Shown in pieces: positions 1 to 7,471 of a DNA stretch of 38,603 bases. The notes beneath the pieces were generated by a model, which was not told the DNA's origin, did not search any database, and worked only from the letters and a program-made list of their open reading frames with translations. The stretch comes from UA16 sp965661575 (GTDB lineage: Bacteria > Bacteroidota > Bacteroidia > Flavobacteriales_D > Sanyastnellaceae). The translations under genes were made by a program, and so were the position numbers. Position 1 is the first letter of the stretch. Each line of letters opens with the position of its first letter. The stretch is taken from contig CBFIEJ010000020.1 in the NCBI GenBank assembly GCA_965661575.1, positions 1-38,603 on the forward strand, in the 5' to 3' direction.

Positions 1-153
1 ATTGTACAGGTTTTTACTTTGAAGTGGTTTTACAACCTATCATACTTATACATTGTTCAATATTGTGACGACATCAGTAAAAACAATCTGAAGACGCGAG
101 GGTTAATTCGTTGCTAGGTCTGCCTTAATCTCGCCGTCAACGTTGAAAAAATC
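1..153. other. non-coding leader region upstream of photolyase
   Basis: This AT-rich stretch before the first gene has no supportable ORF and no tRNA-like fold that I can see. It contains short inverted repeats around 53-65 (ATTG-TT-CAAT and the palindrome CAATATTG). They could be part of a promoter or operator for the photolyase, but no clear TAnnTTTG element lies at a suitable distance from the start at 154. The upstream neighbour is outside the window. Confidence 0.4.
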
Positions 154-1503
154 ATGAAAGAAATCGCCATTCACTGGATGAGACGCGACATGCGTTTACA
201 AGACAATAAAGCGCTTCTTGCGGCGCTTCGAAGCAAGAAAACCGTGATATCGGTGTTTCTTTTCGACCAGGATATATTACGCTACTTGGACAACACGAAA
301 GACCGACGTGTTTCCTTCATCCATCAACGACTCAAAGAATTACAAAACGAAATGAGAGCCTTGGGCGGAGAATTACTCGTCGGCTATGGTCAACCTCAGG
401 CCGTCTGGTCTTCTTGGATTGAGCGCTTCACAGCTTGTGGCTTTCAAGTGCAGGAAGTACATGCTGGTCGGGATTATGAACCCTACGCCCAGGAACGTGA
501 CCGCTCAATGGCCAGTTGGTTTAATGAGCAGGGCATCGCATTCAAAGGCACCAAAGACAGTGTCATTTTCGAAAAAAGCGAAGTCACCAAAGACGACGGA
601 AAGCCATATACGGTCTTCACTCCGTACAGCAAAAAATGGCGCAAGGCGCTCACCCATGATGATTACGTTGAAGCTGAATCGAAAGCGTGCCTCGCCGACG
701 CCCAACTCGTGCGCAGCGAAGACATTGGAACCCCATCCATCCCCAAACTGGAGGAAATGGGATTCGAAGATGTTTGGGAAAACGGCTCTTGGATGCCTTC
801 TGCAACTGTTTCTGACAGCCTCCTAAAAACTTACGGAGACCGCAGAGACTTCCCCTCCATTCCTGGAACTTCGCGGCTTTCGTTGCACTTGCGTTTTGGC
901 ACGATTAGCATTCGGGAAGCACTGCGTCAAGGATTAAAAACAAGTGAGAAATGGACGACCGAACTGATCTGGCGAGATTTCTACCAAATGATCGTCTACC
1001 ACTTTCCGCATTCCGCCACCGACTCTTTTCGTCCGGCATATGATGCTATTCCTTGGATCAATGACGAGAACCAATTTGAAGCTTGGTGCAATGGCAAAAC
1101 AGGCTATCCCATTGTAGACGCAGGCATGCGCGAGTTGAAGCAAACAGGGTTCATGCACAATCGCGTCCGAATGGTCGTGGCCTCATTTTTATGCAAGCAT
1201 TTGCTCATTGACTGGCGCTGGGGGGAGCGATTTTTCGCGAGGCATTTGCTCGACTTCGATTTAGCCTCCAACGCTGGCGGGTGGCAGTGGGCAGCAGGAT
1301 CTGGATGCGATGCCGCTCCCTACTTTCGGGTTTTCAACCCGTCCTCGCAATTGCAGAAATTTGACAAAGACCTGGTGTATGTGCGAAAGTGGGTACCCGA
1401 ATATGGGACATCGCTCTATCCAGAGCCCATTGTAGAGCATGCCATGGCTCGTGTACGAGCCATTGAAACTTATCGGTCCGTGCTGAAGCCAAATCCTGTG
1501 TGA
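154..1503 (+). CDS. phrB: deoxyribodipyrimidine photolyase (cryptochrome/photolyase family)
   Basis: This enzyme repairs UV-induced cyclobutane pyrimidine dimers in DNA using blue light and reduced FAD. The 449-residue length is typical of class I photolyases. The N-terminal alpha/beta antenna domain opens with HWMRRDMRLQDNKAL. The C-terminal FAD-binding domain carries WRDFYQMIVYHFP near residue 271, GYPIVDAGMRELKQTG near 316, HNRVRMVVASFL, and the signature GGWQWAAGSGCDAAPYFRVF near 375. The ATG at 154 fits the family N-terminus. The CoA-transferase gene follows after 13 bases, so the two may be co-transcribed. The FAD-site motifs favour a true CPD photolyase over CRY-DASH, but substrate specificity (CPD, 6-4 or signalling) cannot be proven from sequence alone. 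Confidence 0.93.
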   Translation: MKEIAIHWMRRDMRLQDNKALLAALRSKKTVISVFLFDQDILRYLDNTKDRRVSFIHQRLKELQNEMRALGGELLVGYGQPQAVWSSWIERFTACGFQVQEVHAGRDYEPYAQERDRSMASWFNEQGIAFKGTKDSVIFEKSEVTKDDGKPYTVFTPYSKKWRKALTHDDYVEAESKACLADAQLVRSEDIGTPSIPKLEEMGFEDVWENGSWMPSATVSDSLLKTYGDRRDFPSIPGTSRLSLHLRFGTISIREALRQGLKTSEKWTTELIWRDFYQMIVYHFPHSATDSFRPAYDAIPWINDENQFEAWCNGKTGYPIVDAGMRELKQTGFMHNRVRMVVASFLCKHLLIDWRWGERFFARHLLDFDLASNAGGWQWAAGSGCDAAPYFRVFNPSSQLQKFDKDLVYVRKWVPEYGTSLYPEPIVEHAMARVRAIETYRSVLKPNPV

Positions 1504-1515
1504 TTAATTTCACAC
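1498..1515. promoter_or_regulatory. CRP/FNR-like palindrome TGTGA-N6-TCACA
   Basis: The sequence reads GTGTGA-TTAATT-TCACAC, a perfect 6-bp inverted repeat with a 6-bp spacer. It covers the last two codons (GTG TGA) of the photolyase gene and ends one base before the ATG of the CoA-transferase at 1517. The half-sites equal the classical CRP-family consensus. Its place at the start codon would suit repression or a roadblock rather than activation. It could also simply be a small RNA hairpin. Function is inferred only. Confidence 0.4.
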
Positions 1516-1516
1516 C

Positions 1517-2623
1517 ATGACAGAAACAGCTTCCACTTTGAGTTCCGTGCGTGTTTTGGAATTGGCCAGCGTACTTGCGGGGCCTCTTGCTGGCGCAGCA
1601 CTCGCGGAGCGCGGAGCACAAGTGACCAAGGTCGAACGTCCACCCCACGGCGATGTGACCCGAAGCTGGAAGACCGATGGTGAATCTAAAGACACGAACA
1701 GTTCGGCTTATTATGCCTCTGCAAATGGGAACAAAGAGGTCGTTTGGAAAGATCTAAAATCAAAGGAAGGACGGCAATGGCTCGAAGAAGCATTGGCCAG
1801 CCACGATGTGGTCATTGAAAACTTCAAGACCGCAGACCTTCCCAGTTTTGGACTTCAACCAGAAGCGTTGGCCCAAAGACACCCTCACTTGGTTCATGTG
1901 CGACTCATTGGATTCGAAGGCCAACCTCATCGACTCGCCTATGACGTAGTCGTGCAAGCTGAAACGGGCTTCATGCACATGAACGGAAAGGCTGGAGCCC
2001 CGCCCATGCGTATGCCTGTTGCCTTGATGGACGTGCTCGCTTCCCACCAAATAAGGATGGCAGCAATGGAAGGATTGCTTGCTCGATCTGGGGGGGACAC
2101 CGGCTTTTTTGCGGAAGTTTCCCTCGAGGCGAGCGGTTTGTCTGCATTGGTCAATCAGGCCACAAACCACCTGAATGCTGGGGCGTCCCCGACCCGCAAT
2201 GGCGGTCTTCATCCCAATATCGCTCCCTATGGCGATGTCTTGCAATGCATGAACGGATTTGTTGTGTTGGCCGTCGGAAACGACCGACAATTCGAGGCGT
2301 TGTGCAATGTGTTAGGGAATGCAAAATGGGCAGAGGACGACCGTTTTGCAACCAACCAACTCCGCGTTCTCAACCGAAATGTTTTGATGCCACTGCTTCA
2401 ACTAGCAGCAGGTGAATTTGAAAAAACGGACCTGATGACCCAACTGACCAACAACTCTGTTCCTGCAGGTCTGGTCAAATCCATGGAAGAAGTATTTCAA
2501 CCGGGCACCAACGGCTTCAACGCACTGACCACTAACGACGATGGGCAAATCAGGCCAAAATCTATCGCGTATCGTTCCAAGTGTTACGGTTTTAGAGCCG
2601 ACGAACCAGAAACCACGGGTTGA
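1517..2623 (+). CDS. CaiB/BaiF family (class III) CoA-transferase
   Basis: Family III CoA-transferases move CoA between carboxylic acids through an enzyme-bound acyl anhydride; alpha-methylacyl-CoA racemase shares the fold. The N-terminus VRVLELASVLAGPLAGAALA and the block GAQVTKVERPPHGD are characteristic. ASANGNKEVVWKDLKS, VVIENFKT and LAYDVVVQAETG follow. Asp172 in MPVALMDVLASH aligns by position with the catalytic aspartate of formyl-CoA transferase. At 368 residues it is close to the usual 360-400. The substrate is unknown; a racemase-like activity on branched acyl-CoA is an alternative. The gene lies 13 bases after the photolyase gene, behind the palindrome. Its 3' end overlaps the convergent cysQ gene by 32 bases. 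Confidence 0.88.
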   Translation: MTETASTLSSVRVLELASVLAGPLAGAALAERGAQVTKVERPPHGDVTRSWKTDGESKDTNSSAYYASANGNKEVVWKDLKSKEGRQWLEEALASHDVVIENFKTADLPSFGLQPEALAQRHPHLVHVRLIGFEGQPHRLAYDVVVQAETGFMHMNGKAGAPPMRMPVALMDVLASHQIRMAAMEGLLARSGGDTGFFAEVSLEASGLSALVNQATNHLNAGASPTRNGGLHPNIAPYGDVLQCMNGFVVLAVGNDRQFEALCNVLGNAKWAEDDRFATNQLRVLNRNVLMPLLQLAAGEFEKTDLMTQLTNNSVPAGLVKSMEEVFQPGTNGFNALTTNDDGQIRPKSIAYRSKCYGFRADEPETTG

Positions 2624-3407
2624 GCAAGTTGTCGCGGTTGTAGTCCAATTCTTCAGACGTCTCCCAATTGAGCACCTCACAACCTGCACTGCTGCAGATT
2701 GCCTGCCCGGCAGCCGTATCCCATTCCATCGTCGGCGCAAACCGCGGATAACAATCCGCCCGCCCTTCTGCAACCAAACATAATTTGAGTGAACTGCCTT
2801 TGGAGATGAGTTCAACCTCACCAAACTCGTCGCGCAAGGCTTGGATGTAATCTTCTGTTTCAGCGCTCATGTGCGATCGACTTGCAACCACCGTGTGTGG
2901 ACGTTTGCCTTGGTCAAATGGTATGGACTGAGATTGTGTCATCCATTCTTTTGGTGACCAATCTGCAGAACCAGAGGTGGCTTTGCGTGCACCCTCTTGG
3001 ACAGTACCAAAGTACAAGTCCCCTGAAACCGGCACAAAAATGACGCCCAAAACAGGTCGCCCTGACTGCACCAATGCAATGTTTACTGTGAACTCGCCGT
3101 TGCGTTTGATGAACTCTTTTGTGCCGTCAATGGGATCGACAATCCAGAGCGTTTCCCAAGCCTGTCGTTCTTGAACTGGAATGGCCTTCCCCTCTTCCGA
3201 CAACACCGGTATTCCTGTGGCTTTCAGCCGATTCATAATGACATCATGCGATGCCAAATCCGCTCGAGTCAGTGGACTGTTATCTCCTTTAATGGTGACA
3301 TCAAAATCACCCGATTCATAAATTTTCATGATCGCCTTTCCAGCTTCGAGAGCTGCTTCAACCGCAATACTGAGTTCTTTTCTCATCACGTTTTTTTTAG
3401 CCTGCAT
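2592..3407 (-). CDS. cysQ: 3'(2'),5'-bisphosphate nucleotidase CysQ
   Basis: This member of the inositol monophosphatase superfamily hydrolyses PAP (3'-phosphoadenosine 5'-phosphate) to AMP, clearing a by-product of sulfate assimilation and sulfotransfer. The Mg-binding motifs are visible in order: GDNSPLTRADLASH near residue 40, PVLSEEGK near 70, the signature WIVDPIDGTKEF near 90, and EWDTAAGQAIC near 230. Two starts are possible: ATG at 3407, eight bases after the upstream gene, or ATG at 3386, giving MRKELSIAVEAALEAGKAI, which matches the family N-terminus better. A run of eight A separates them. The gene is likely co-transcribed with the upstream lytic transglycosylase. Its 3' end overlaps the CoA-transferase gene on the other strand. 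Confidence 0.92.
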   Translation of the reverse strand: MQAKKNVMRKELSIAVEAALEAGKAIMKIYESGDFDVTIKGDNSPLTRADLASHDVIMNRLKATGIPVLSEEGKAIPVQERQAWETLWIVDPIDGTKEFIKRNGEFTVNIALVQSGRPVLGVIFVPVSGDLYFGTVQEGARKATSGSADWSPKEWMTQSQSIPFDQGKRPHTVVASRSHMSAETEDYIQALRDEFGEVELISKGSSLKLCLVAEGRADCYPRFAPTMEWDTAAGQAICSSAGCEVLNWETSEELDYNRDNLLNPWFLVRRL

Positions 3408-3414
3408 CTGTCCA

Positions 3415-4386
3415 TCATGGAAGAGGCAATTTCAACGCCACTGAATCTCCCACATTCACGTTCAATCGACTGGATCGAAGCCACGGATTCAACGTTTTCA
3501 ATGCTTTCAGATTTGTCCCTTCCTTCAATGCAAATGCCGAAAGATCAGAAATGGTCGCATCGTGCCAAATGGTTCTGGATGCGTATTCGGAATACAAGGC
3601 CTCAGGCTGAATGTAAAACCCAAAGGCCTCGGGATTTTCAAAAATCGTCTTGATGGCCAACATTCGAAAAACATAACGCGCTGTCTCGTCGTTCAAATGC
3701 AAGTCCCAATACGATTCCACTCCTTGCGTTTGCAATGCCCTTTGCACCCCTGCCCGTCCCATATTGTAGGAAGCAGCGGCAAGAGCCCACGAACCAAATT
3801 CTTCTTTGGATTCAAGCAGGTACTGGCATGCTGCGCGCGTGGACTTTTCGACATGGTAGCGCTCATCCATTTGATTGTTCACGGTCAGGCCATAAGCAGG
3901 CGCCGTGCTTTTCATAAACTGCCAGAAGCCAGCGGCTCCAGCAGGAGAGACCACTTGACTCAATCCACTTTCGATGATCGCGAGGTACTTGAAGTCGTCC
4001 GGGAGGCCAGACTCGGCCAAAATTGGCTCAATGACCGGAAACCAGCGCGCCGCTCGTTTGAAATAGAGCAAAGTCGAGCTGTGCCTGTACGTGTTGACGA
4101 TGAGCTCACGATCAAACTGATCCCGCACTCCAAATGCTTCCATCGGAACCACTTCACCGGCCAAATCCTCATGATCTGGCACTTCAGGAGCATTATTCTG
4201 AGCGATGATACCACTTTTGGGAGGTTGAAAGTTCAGGTTTACACCTTCCGAGTGGGTCGAACCATTTGAAGCAAGCAGCCCAAGGAGCAAGAAAACTAGC
4301 GCCAAAAACGGGGACAATTGTCTGAAACGTTTTTGCCAGCGGATTCGGTTTTTTTGAGTCTTATGGATGGTATTGTGCAGAGACAT
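3415..4386 (-). CDS. lytic transglycosylase, MltD-like (SLT domain)
   Basis: This enzyme cleaves peptidoglycan glycan strands non-hydrolytically, leaving 1,6-anhydro-muramic acid ends. A basic N-terminus and a hydrophobic segment at about residues 25-41 suggest a signal anchor or uncleaved signal peptide. The SLT domain runs from about 115 to 260. Catalytic Glu139 lies in KYLAIIESGLSQ, followed by SPAGAAGFWQFM, ALAAASYNMGRAGVQRAL and ARYVFRMLA. The C-terminal 60 residues (ISDLSAFALKEGTNLKALK, then LNPWLRSSRLNVNVGDSVAL) resemble a single LysM-like glycan-binding unit. It likely heads a two-gene operon with cysQ and has a promoter box directly at its start. The exact mlt subtype is not certain. 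Confidence 0.88.
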   Translation of the reverse strand: MSLHNTIHKTQKNRIRWQKRFRQLSPFLALVFLLLGLLASNGSTHSEGVNLNFQPPKSGIIAQNNAPEVPDHEDLAGEVVPMEAFGVRDQFDRELIVNTYRHSSTLLYFKRAARWFPVIEPILAESGLPDDFKYLAIIESGLSQVVSPAGAAGFWQFMKSTAPAYGLTVNNQMDERYHVEKSTRAACQYLLESKEEFGSWALAAASYNMGRAGVQRALQTQGVESYWDLHLNDETARYVFRMLAIKTIFENPEAFGFYIQPEALYSEYASRTIWHDATISDLSAFALKEGTNLKALKTLNPWLRSSRLNVNVGDSVALKLPLP

Positions 4387-4390
4387 GTGA

Positions 4391-4398
4391 CAAAACTA
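4391..4398 (-). promoter_or_regulatory. Bacteroidota -7 promoter element (TAGTTTTG) of the transglycosylase gene
   Basis: On the minus strand TAGTTTTG matches TAnnTTTG exactly and is followed by only four bases (TCAC) before the ATG at 4386. With the usual distance from this box to the transcription start, the mRNA would begin at or within a base or so of the ATG. No convincing TTG -33 element sits 19-20 bases upstream, which lowers confidence. Confidence 0.4.
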
Positions 4399-4507
4399 TC
4401 TCGAAGTACTTTGCTGTGGCCTTGAAGCAACTGCAAAATGATTCATCTTTTGTGAACAGTTTTCAGTGTTCTTGTTGATGAAAGGCGTTGTGGCGTTCGA
4501 TGGACCT

Positions 4508-5074
4508 TCAGAATGGCCAGGCAATGTCTTCCAGCAAAGGTGCAATCTCGTCCTTTTCCGAGAGCAGTGGACCTGGTGCTGACAATCCGGGCGAGGCAGA
4601 GTTCCAATCAATTCCAACAGCTGGATCATCCCACCGAATGCTCCCTTCAGATTCTGGACTGTACAGCGCTGTGCAACGGTATTCGACAACAGTATCGTCC
4701 TCGAGGGCTAAAAAACCGTGAGCGAACCCCGCGGGAATCCACAATTGACATCCATTCTCCCTCGACAACTCACATCCAATCCACTCGCCGCGTGTCTTTG
4801 AATCTTTTCGCACGTCCACTGCCACATCAAAAATGCGTCCAGAAGCTGCACGAACCAATTTGCCCTGCGCGTGAGGAGCTCGCTGAAAATGCATCCCTCT
4901 CAGGGTACCTGCTTTAGAGACGGATAAGTTTTCTTGCACAAATTGAAGCGGACTGCCTTGGGCATCTTCGAGCATGCCGTCCCTCCACGTTTCCCAGAAA
5001 ACCCCTCGATCATCTGCAAATTGGCGTGGCGTCAACTTCACCAAGCCTTCGAGCGGTAGGCTTTCTATCTTCAT
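4508..5074 (-). CDS. rfbC: dTDP-4-dehydrorhamnose 3,5-epimerase
   Basis: RfbC/RmlC epimerises C3 and C5 of dTDP-4-keto-6-deoxyglucose in dTDP-L-rhamnose synthesis. It is a cupin homodimer. The 188-residue protein carries GTLRGMHFQ with the expected catalytic His62, PHAQGKLVRAASGRIFDVAVD, QLWIPAGFAHGFLAL, and EYRCTALYSPESEGSIRWDD with the conserved Tyr at 132. The ATG at 5074 is preferred over one 27 bases upstream because it forms a TGATG overlap with the stop of the preceding export lipoprotein gene, a sign of translational coupling. No other rhamnose genes (rfbA, B, D) are in the window, so the substrate must come from enzymes encoded elsewhere. Confidence 0.94.
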   Translation of the reverse strand: MKIESLPLEGLVKLTPRQFADDRGVFWETWRDGMLEDAQGSPLQFVQENLSVSKAGTLRGMHFQRAPHAQGKLVRAASGRIFDVAVDVRKDSKTRGEWIGCELSRENGCQLWIPAGFAHGFLALEDDTVVEYRCTALYSPESEGSIRWDDPAVGIDWNSASPGLSAPGPLLSEKDEIAPLLEDIAWPF

Positions 5075-5889
5075 CAGTTTTGATTTAGGACGATCGCCCA
5101 AAGTGCGGTAACCGTTGAAAACAGCGAAATGATCGGAGACAAACTTTCCGTGGTCTCACGAACGAGTTGTGGCATGGGTTCAACATAGATGATGTCATAA
5201 GCCTGCACCACCATGTTTGCATCATCGAGCCCTTCAATCACCGACAAATCCATTTTGTAAACGTCACGACCTGTCTCGGTCTTTCGAATCAATTTTACAC
5301 TTGACGCATTTCCACGAGCGCCAATACCTCCCACCATGGCAAGGACTTCAAGCAGTGTCGTGTTCATATTCTCCAGCGGCACAACAGTCGCTCTGCCTGC
5401 CTCACCAGGAAACACAAAAACCCGGTTATTGGTCACTCGAATGATGACATACGGATCATTGTAAAAACTGGTGTAAGCATCTTCGAGCAGTCCTTCGGCT
5501 TCCTCAATGGTTAAACCTTCCAAGCGGATGTTGCCCAATTCCGGTAGCTCCACCAACCCGTCGGGCTTGACGAGGTAGGTCAAACCACCTTGTTGCCCCA
5601 TGTTCATCCGCTGCTGTTGATTTTGTCCCCCTCCAACGCCTGCTTGGCTCGAAATAGTCCCAGCCGTAAATTGATTCAGTCGTTCTCCGTTGTTACTGTA
5701 CAATTGAAAGGTCAACATGTCATTGGGGGCGATTCGATACCCCCCGTTTTCATCCTTGTCGAGCTCTTCGAGGTTCGCAAATTCATAAAACTCACCGGAA
5801 CGAAACAAAATGTCCTGATTGATGGTGCAACCGCTCAGCAAGAGAGCGAAGCCAGCAACAAGGACCATTGGAAACTGATTGAATTTCAT
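5074..5889 (-). CDS. polysaccharide export lipoprotein (Wza-like, poly_export/SLBB)
   Basis: This is an outer-membrane lipoprotein of the capsule and exopolysaccharide export family. MKFNQFPMVLVAGFALLLSG ends in a lipobox before Cys21. YRIAPNDMLTFQLY near residue 48 opens the polysaccharide export domain. A Gln/Gly-rich insertion follows, then LVKPDGLVELPELGNIRLEG and an SLBB-type beta-grasp segment around residues 165-215. A C-terminal hydrophobic stretch (IISLFSTVTALWAIVL) may be the membrane-crossing helix. The ATG at 5889 is chosen because it starts directly at the signal peptide; the longer reading frame upstream has no protein-like features. It is coupled to rfbC. The usual partner tyrosine kinase is not adjacent, so assignment to a specific polysaccharide is open. 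Confidence 0.87.
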   Translation of the reverse strand: MKFNQFPMVLVAGFALLLSGCTINQDILFRSGEFYEFANLEELDKDENGGYRIAPNDMLTFQLYSNNGERLNQFTAGTISSQAGVGGGQNQQQRMNMGQQGGLTYLVKPDGLVELPELGNIRLEGLTIEEAEGLLEDAYTSFYNDPYVIIRVTNNRVFVFPGEAGRATVVPLENMNTTLLEVLAMVGGIGARGNASSVKLIRKTETGRDVYKMDLSVIEGLDDANMVVQAYDIIYVEPMPQLVRETTESLSPIISLFSTVTALWAIVLNQN

Positions 5890-5947
5890 TTGTGAATCGA
5901 AATTTGGTGCAAAATACCAACGAAATCCGCACGACTTGCAACATGGG

Positions 5948-5955
5948 TATCTTTG
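5948..5955 (+). promoter_or_regulatory. Bacteroidota -7 promoter element (TATCTTTG) of the GNAT gene
   Basis: TATCTTTG matches TAnnTTTG exactly and is separated from the ATG at 5960 by four bases (CAAC), the same spacing seen at the transglycosylase and serC starts. A leaderless or nearly leaderless transcript is predicted. A correctly spaced TTG -33 element is not evident. Confidence 0.4.
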
Positions 5956-5959
5956 CAAC

Positions 5960-6478
5960 ATGTTGGAGACCAAAACCCACAAGCTACGAGCTGTTGAACC
6001 CACAGATGCCGTACAATTGTACCGCATTGAAAACAAGTCAGATGAGTGGTGGCTTGGGTCAAATTTAGCGCCATTCAGCCGAGCGACTCTTGAGCACTAT
6101 GCCGCGGGCAAGCACGACCTCTATGCAGACTTGCAGTTGCGATTGATGATTGACGTCAAAGGCAATCCGGACACGTGCGTGGGTGCTGTTGATCTTTATC
6201 AACTTGATCCTCGGAATCGGCGAGCAGGCGTGGGGATAGCCATTGAAGAACATGAACGCCGCAACGGCCACGGATTAGCCGCACTGACTCTTTTGTCCGA
6301 CTATGCTTTTGGACACCTCGGATTGCATCAAATCTGGGCAGAAGTCCCCGCTTCAAATGGCGAAAGCGTAGCGCTTTTCCAGCAGGCTGGATTCGAACAA
6401 AAAGGTCATCTGGACCAATGGGTCTGGCGTGGAACGGAATGGCATGACGCCTTGTGGATGCACAAAATCGCAAAATGA
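5960..6478 (+). CDS. GNAT family N-acetyltransferase (SpeG/RimJ-like)
   Basis: This predicted acetyl-CoA-dependent N-acetyltransferase has 172 residues and an acetyltransf_3-like layout: LETKTHKLRAVEPTDAVQLY at the N-terminus, VGAVDLYQLDPRNRRAGVGI in the middle, and the acetyl-CoA pyrophosphate loop RRNGHGLA at residues 100-107. LHQIWAEVPASNGESVALFQ and AGFEQKG follow, as is usual for this fold. Substrates in related proteins are polyamines or protein N-termini, and none can be assigned here. The ATG at 5960 is chosen over one at 5879 because homology begins there and a TAnnTTTG box ends four bases before it. The 3' end overlaps mltG by four bases (ATGA). Confidence 0.85.
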   Translation: MLETKTHKLRAVEPTDAVQLYRIENKSDEWWLGSNLAPFSRATLEHYAAGKHDLYADLQLRLMIDVKGNPDTCVGAVDLYQLDPRNRRAGVGIAIEEHERRNGHGLAALTLLSDYAFGHLGLHQIWAEVPASNGESVALFQQAGFEQKGHLDQWVWRGTEWHDALWMHKIAK

Positions 6479-7455
6479 TGGCGGTTAAAGCTTGGGTGCG
6501 CTCGGGGGTTGCAGCGGTGATCATTATTTCCGCGGGACTCGCAGCCTCGTATGCTTGGTTCTACTACAAAATGTGGAACCGGCCCGTGGGACAATCATCT
6601 GCTTGGTGCGTCGAAATCACACCGACACAGGCTCGAAATGGTTCATGGACGAAGGAACACCCTGAAATCGCCGGCATCATTCAATGGCGGCGTTGGAGCA
6701 CTTATTCCGGCAGATACTGCGAAGATGGCATCACTTCAGCCCACCAAATGGCCCGTCGCATCGCCACAGGTCAGCGCGAAGAAGTTGCACTCATCGTTCC
6801 AGCCAAGAGGACTGTTCAAGAAATAGCTTCGGCAGTTGCAACACGCATTTTTGCCGACAGCGCAGACATTGTAAACGCTTTGGAAGGTGATTCCGTTCTC
6901 TGGAGAATTGTGCCAAACACTTACAACTTGTACTGGGAAATCAATGCCATCGAACTCACGGAACGATTGATGGCGGAAAGCCAGCGCTGGTGGAATCGAA
7001 AACGCATTGACCAAGCGTGGGAAAAGGGCTTGAGTCAGAAGGAAGTCGTCACACTCGCTTCCATTGTCCAAGAAGAGACCGCGAATAAGGCTGAGGCCAA
7101 AACAGTGGCAGGGCTCTATTTGAATCGTCTGAATCGCGGCATGTTATTGCAGGCCGATCCAACCCTGAAGTTTGCGCTCGGGGATTGGTCCATCCAACGC
7201 TTGTTGGACAAGGACAAAAAAATTGCATCTCCCTACAATACGTATCGAAATCGCGGCCTCCCCCCCGGTCCTATTCGCATTCCAGATGCTTATTACATCG
7301 ATGCTGTCTTGAATGCCGAAGCACACAATTATCTCTACATGTGTGCCAAACCAGATGGCTCTGGAACCCATGCATTCGCTCGCAAATACAGTCAGCACCT
7401 GAAAAATGCACGTGCGTGGCAGAACATGTTGAACAGAGAAAGGATTTATCGTTAA
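6475..7455 (+). CDS. mltG: endolytic peptidoglycan transglycosylase MltG
   Basis: MltG is an inner-membrane YceG-like enzyme that cuts nascent glycan strands and helps set their length. The N-terminus has one membrane anchor (VAAVIIISAGLAASYAWFYY). The catalytic domain shows VVTLASIVQEETANKAEA near residue 200, with the Glu of that stretch expected to be catalytic. GLYLNRLNRGMLLQADPTLKF, YNTYRNRGLPPGPI and a terminal GSGTHAFARKYSQHLKNA follow. These are diagnostic of the family, and 326 residues is normal for Bacteroidota. Two adjacent ATGs (6475 and 6478) overlap the GNAT stop; ATGA coupling favours 6475. Co-transcription with the acetyltransferase is likely. Confidence 0.93.
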   Translation: MMAVKAWVRSGVAAVIIISAGLAASYAWFYYKMWNRPVGQSSAWCVEITPTQARNGSWTKEHPEIAGIIQWRRWSTYSGRYCEDGITSAHQMARRIATGQREEVALIVPAKRTVQEIASAVATRIFADSADIVNALEGDSVLWRIVPNTYNLYWEINAIELTERLMAESQRWWNRKRIDQAWEKGLSQKEVVTLASIVQEETANKAEAKTVAGLYLNRLNRGMLLQADPTLKFALGDWSIQRLLDKDKKIASPYNTYRNRGLPPGPIRIPDAYYIDAVLNAEAHNYLYMCAKPDGSGTHAFARKYSQHLKNARAWQNMLNRERIYR

Positions 7456-7471
7456 CGGTTGTCCACTGATC

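Noticed and set aside
53..65. Inverted repeats ATTG-TT-CAAT and CAATATTG before the photolyase gene
   Set aside because: They are short, AT-rich and likely by chance, and are not placed relative to a clear promoter.
1760..2290. A 176-codon minus-strand open frame inside the CoA-transferase gene
   Set aside because: It is antisense to conserved CoA-transferase motifs, with no promoter or homology signal.
3562..4269. A 235-codon plus-strand open frame opposite the lytic transglycosylase gene
   Set aside because: It lies entirely antisense to a gene with clear SLT motifs, and its translation is Cys/His/Arg-rich with no domain pattern. It is a codon-bias shadow.
4454..4471. Hairpin GAACA-N8-TGTTC downstream of rfbC as a terminator
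   Set aside because: The stem is only 5 bp, half AT, and no U-run follows on the minus strand.
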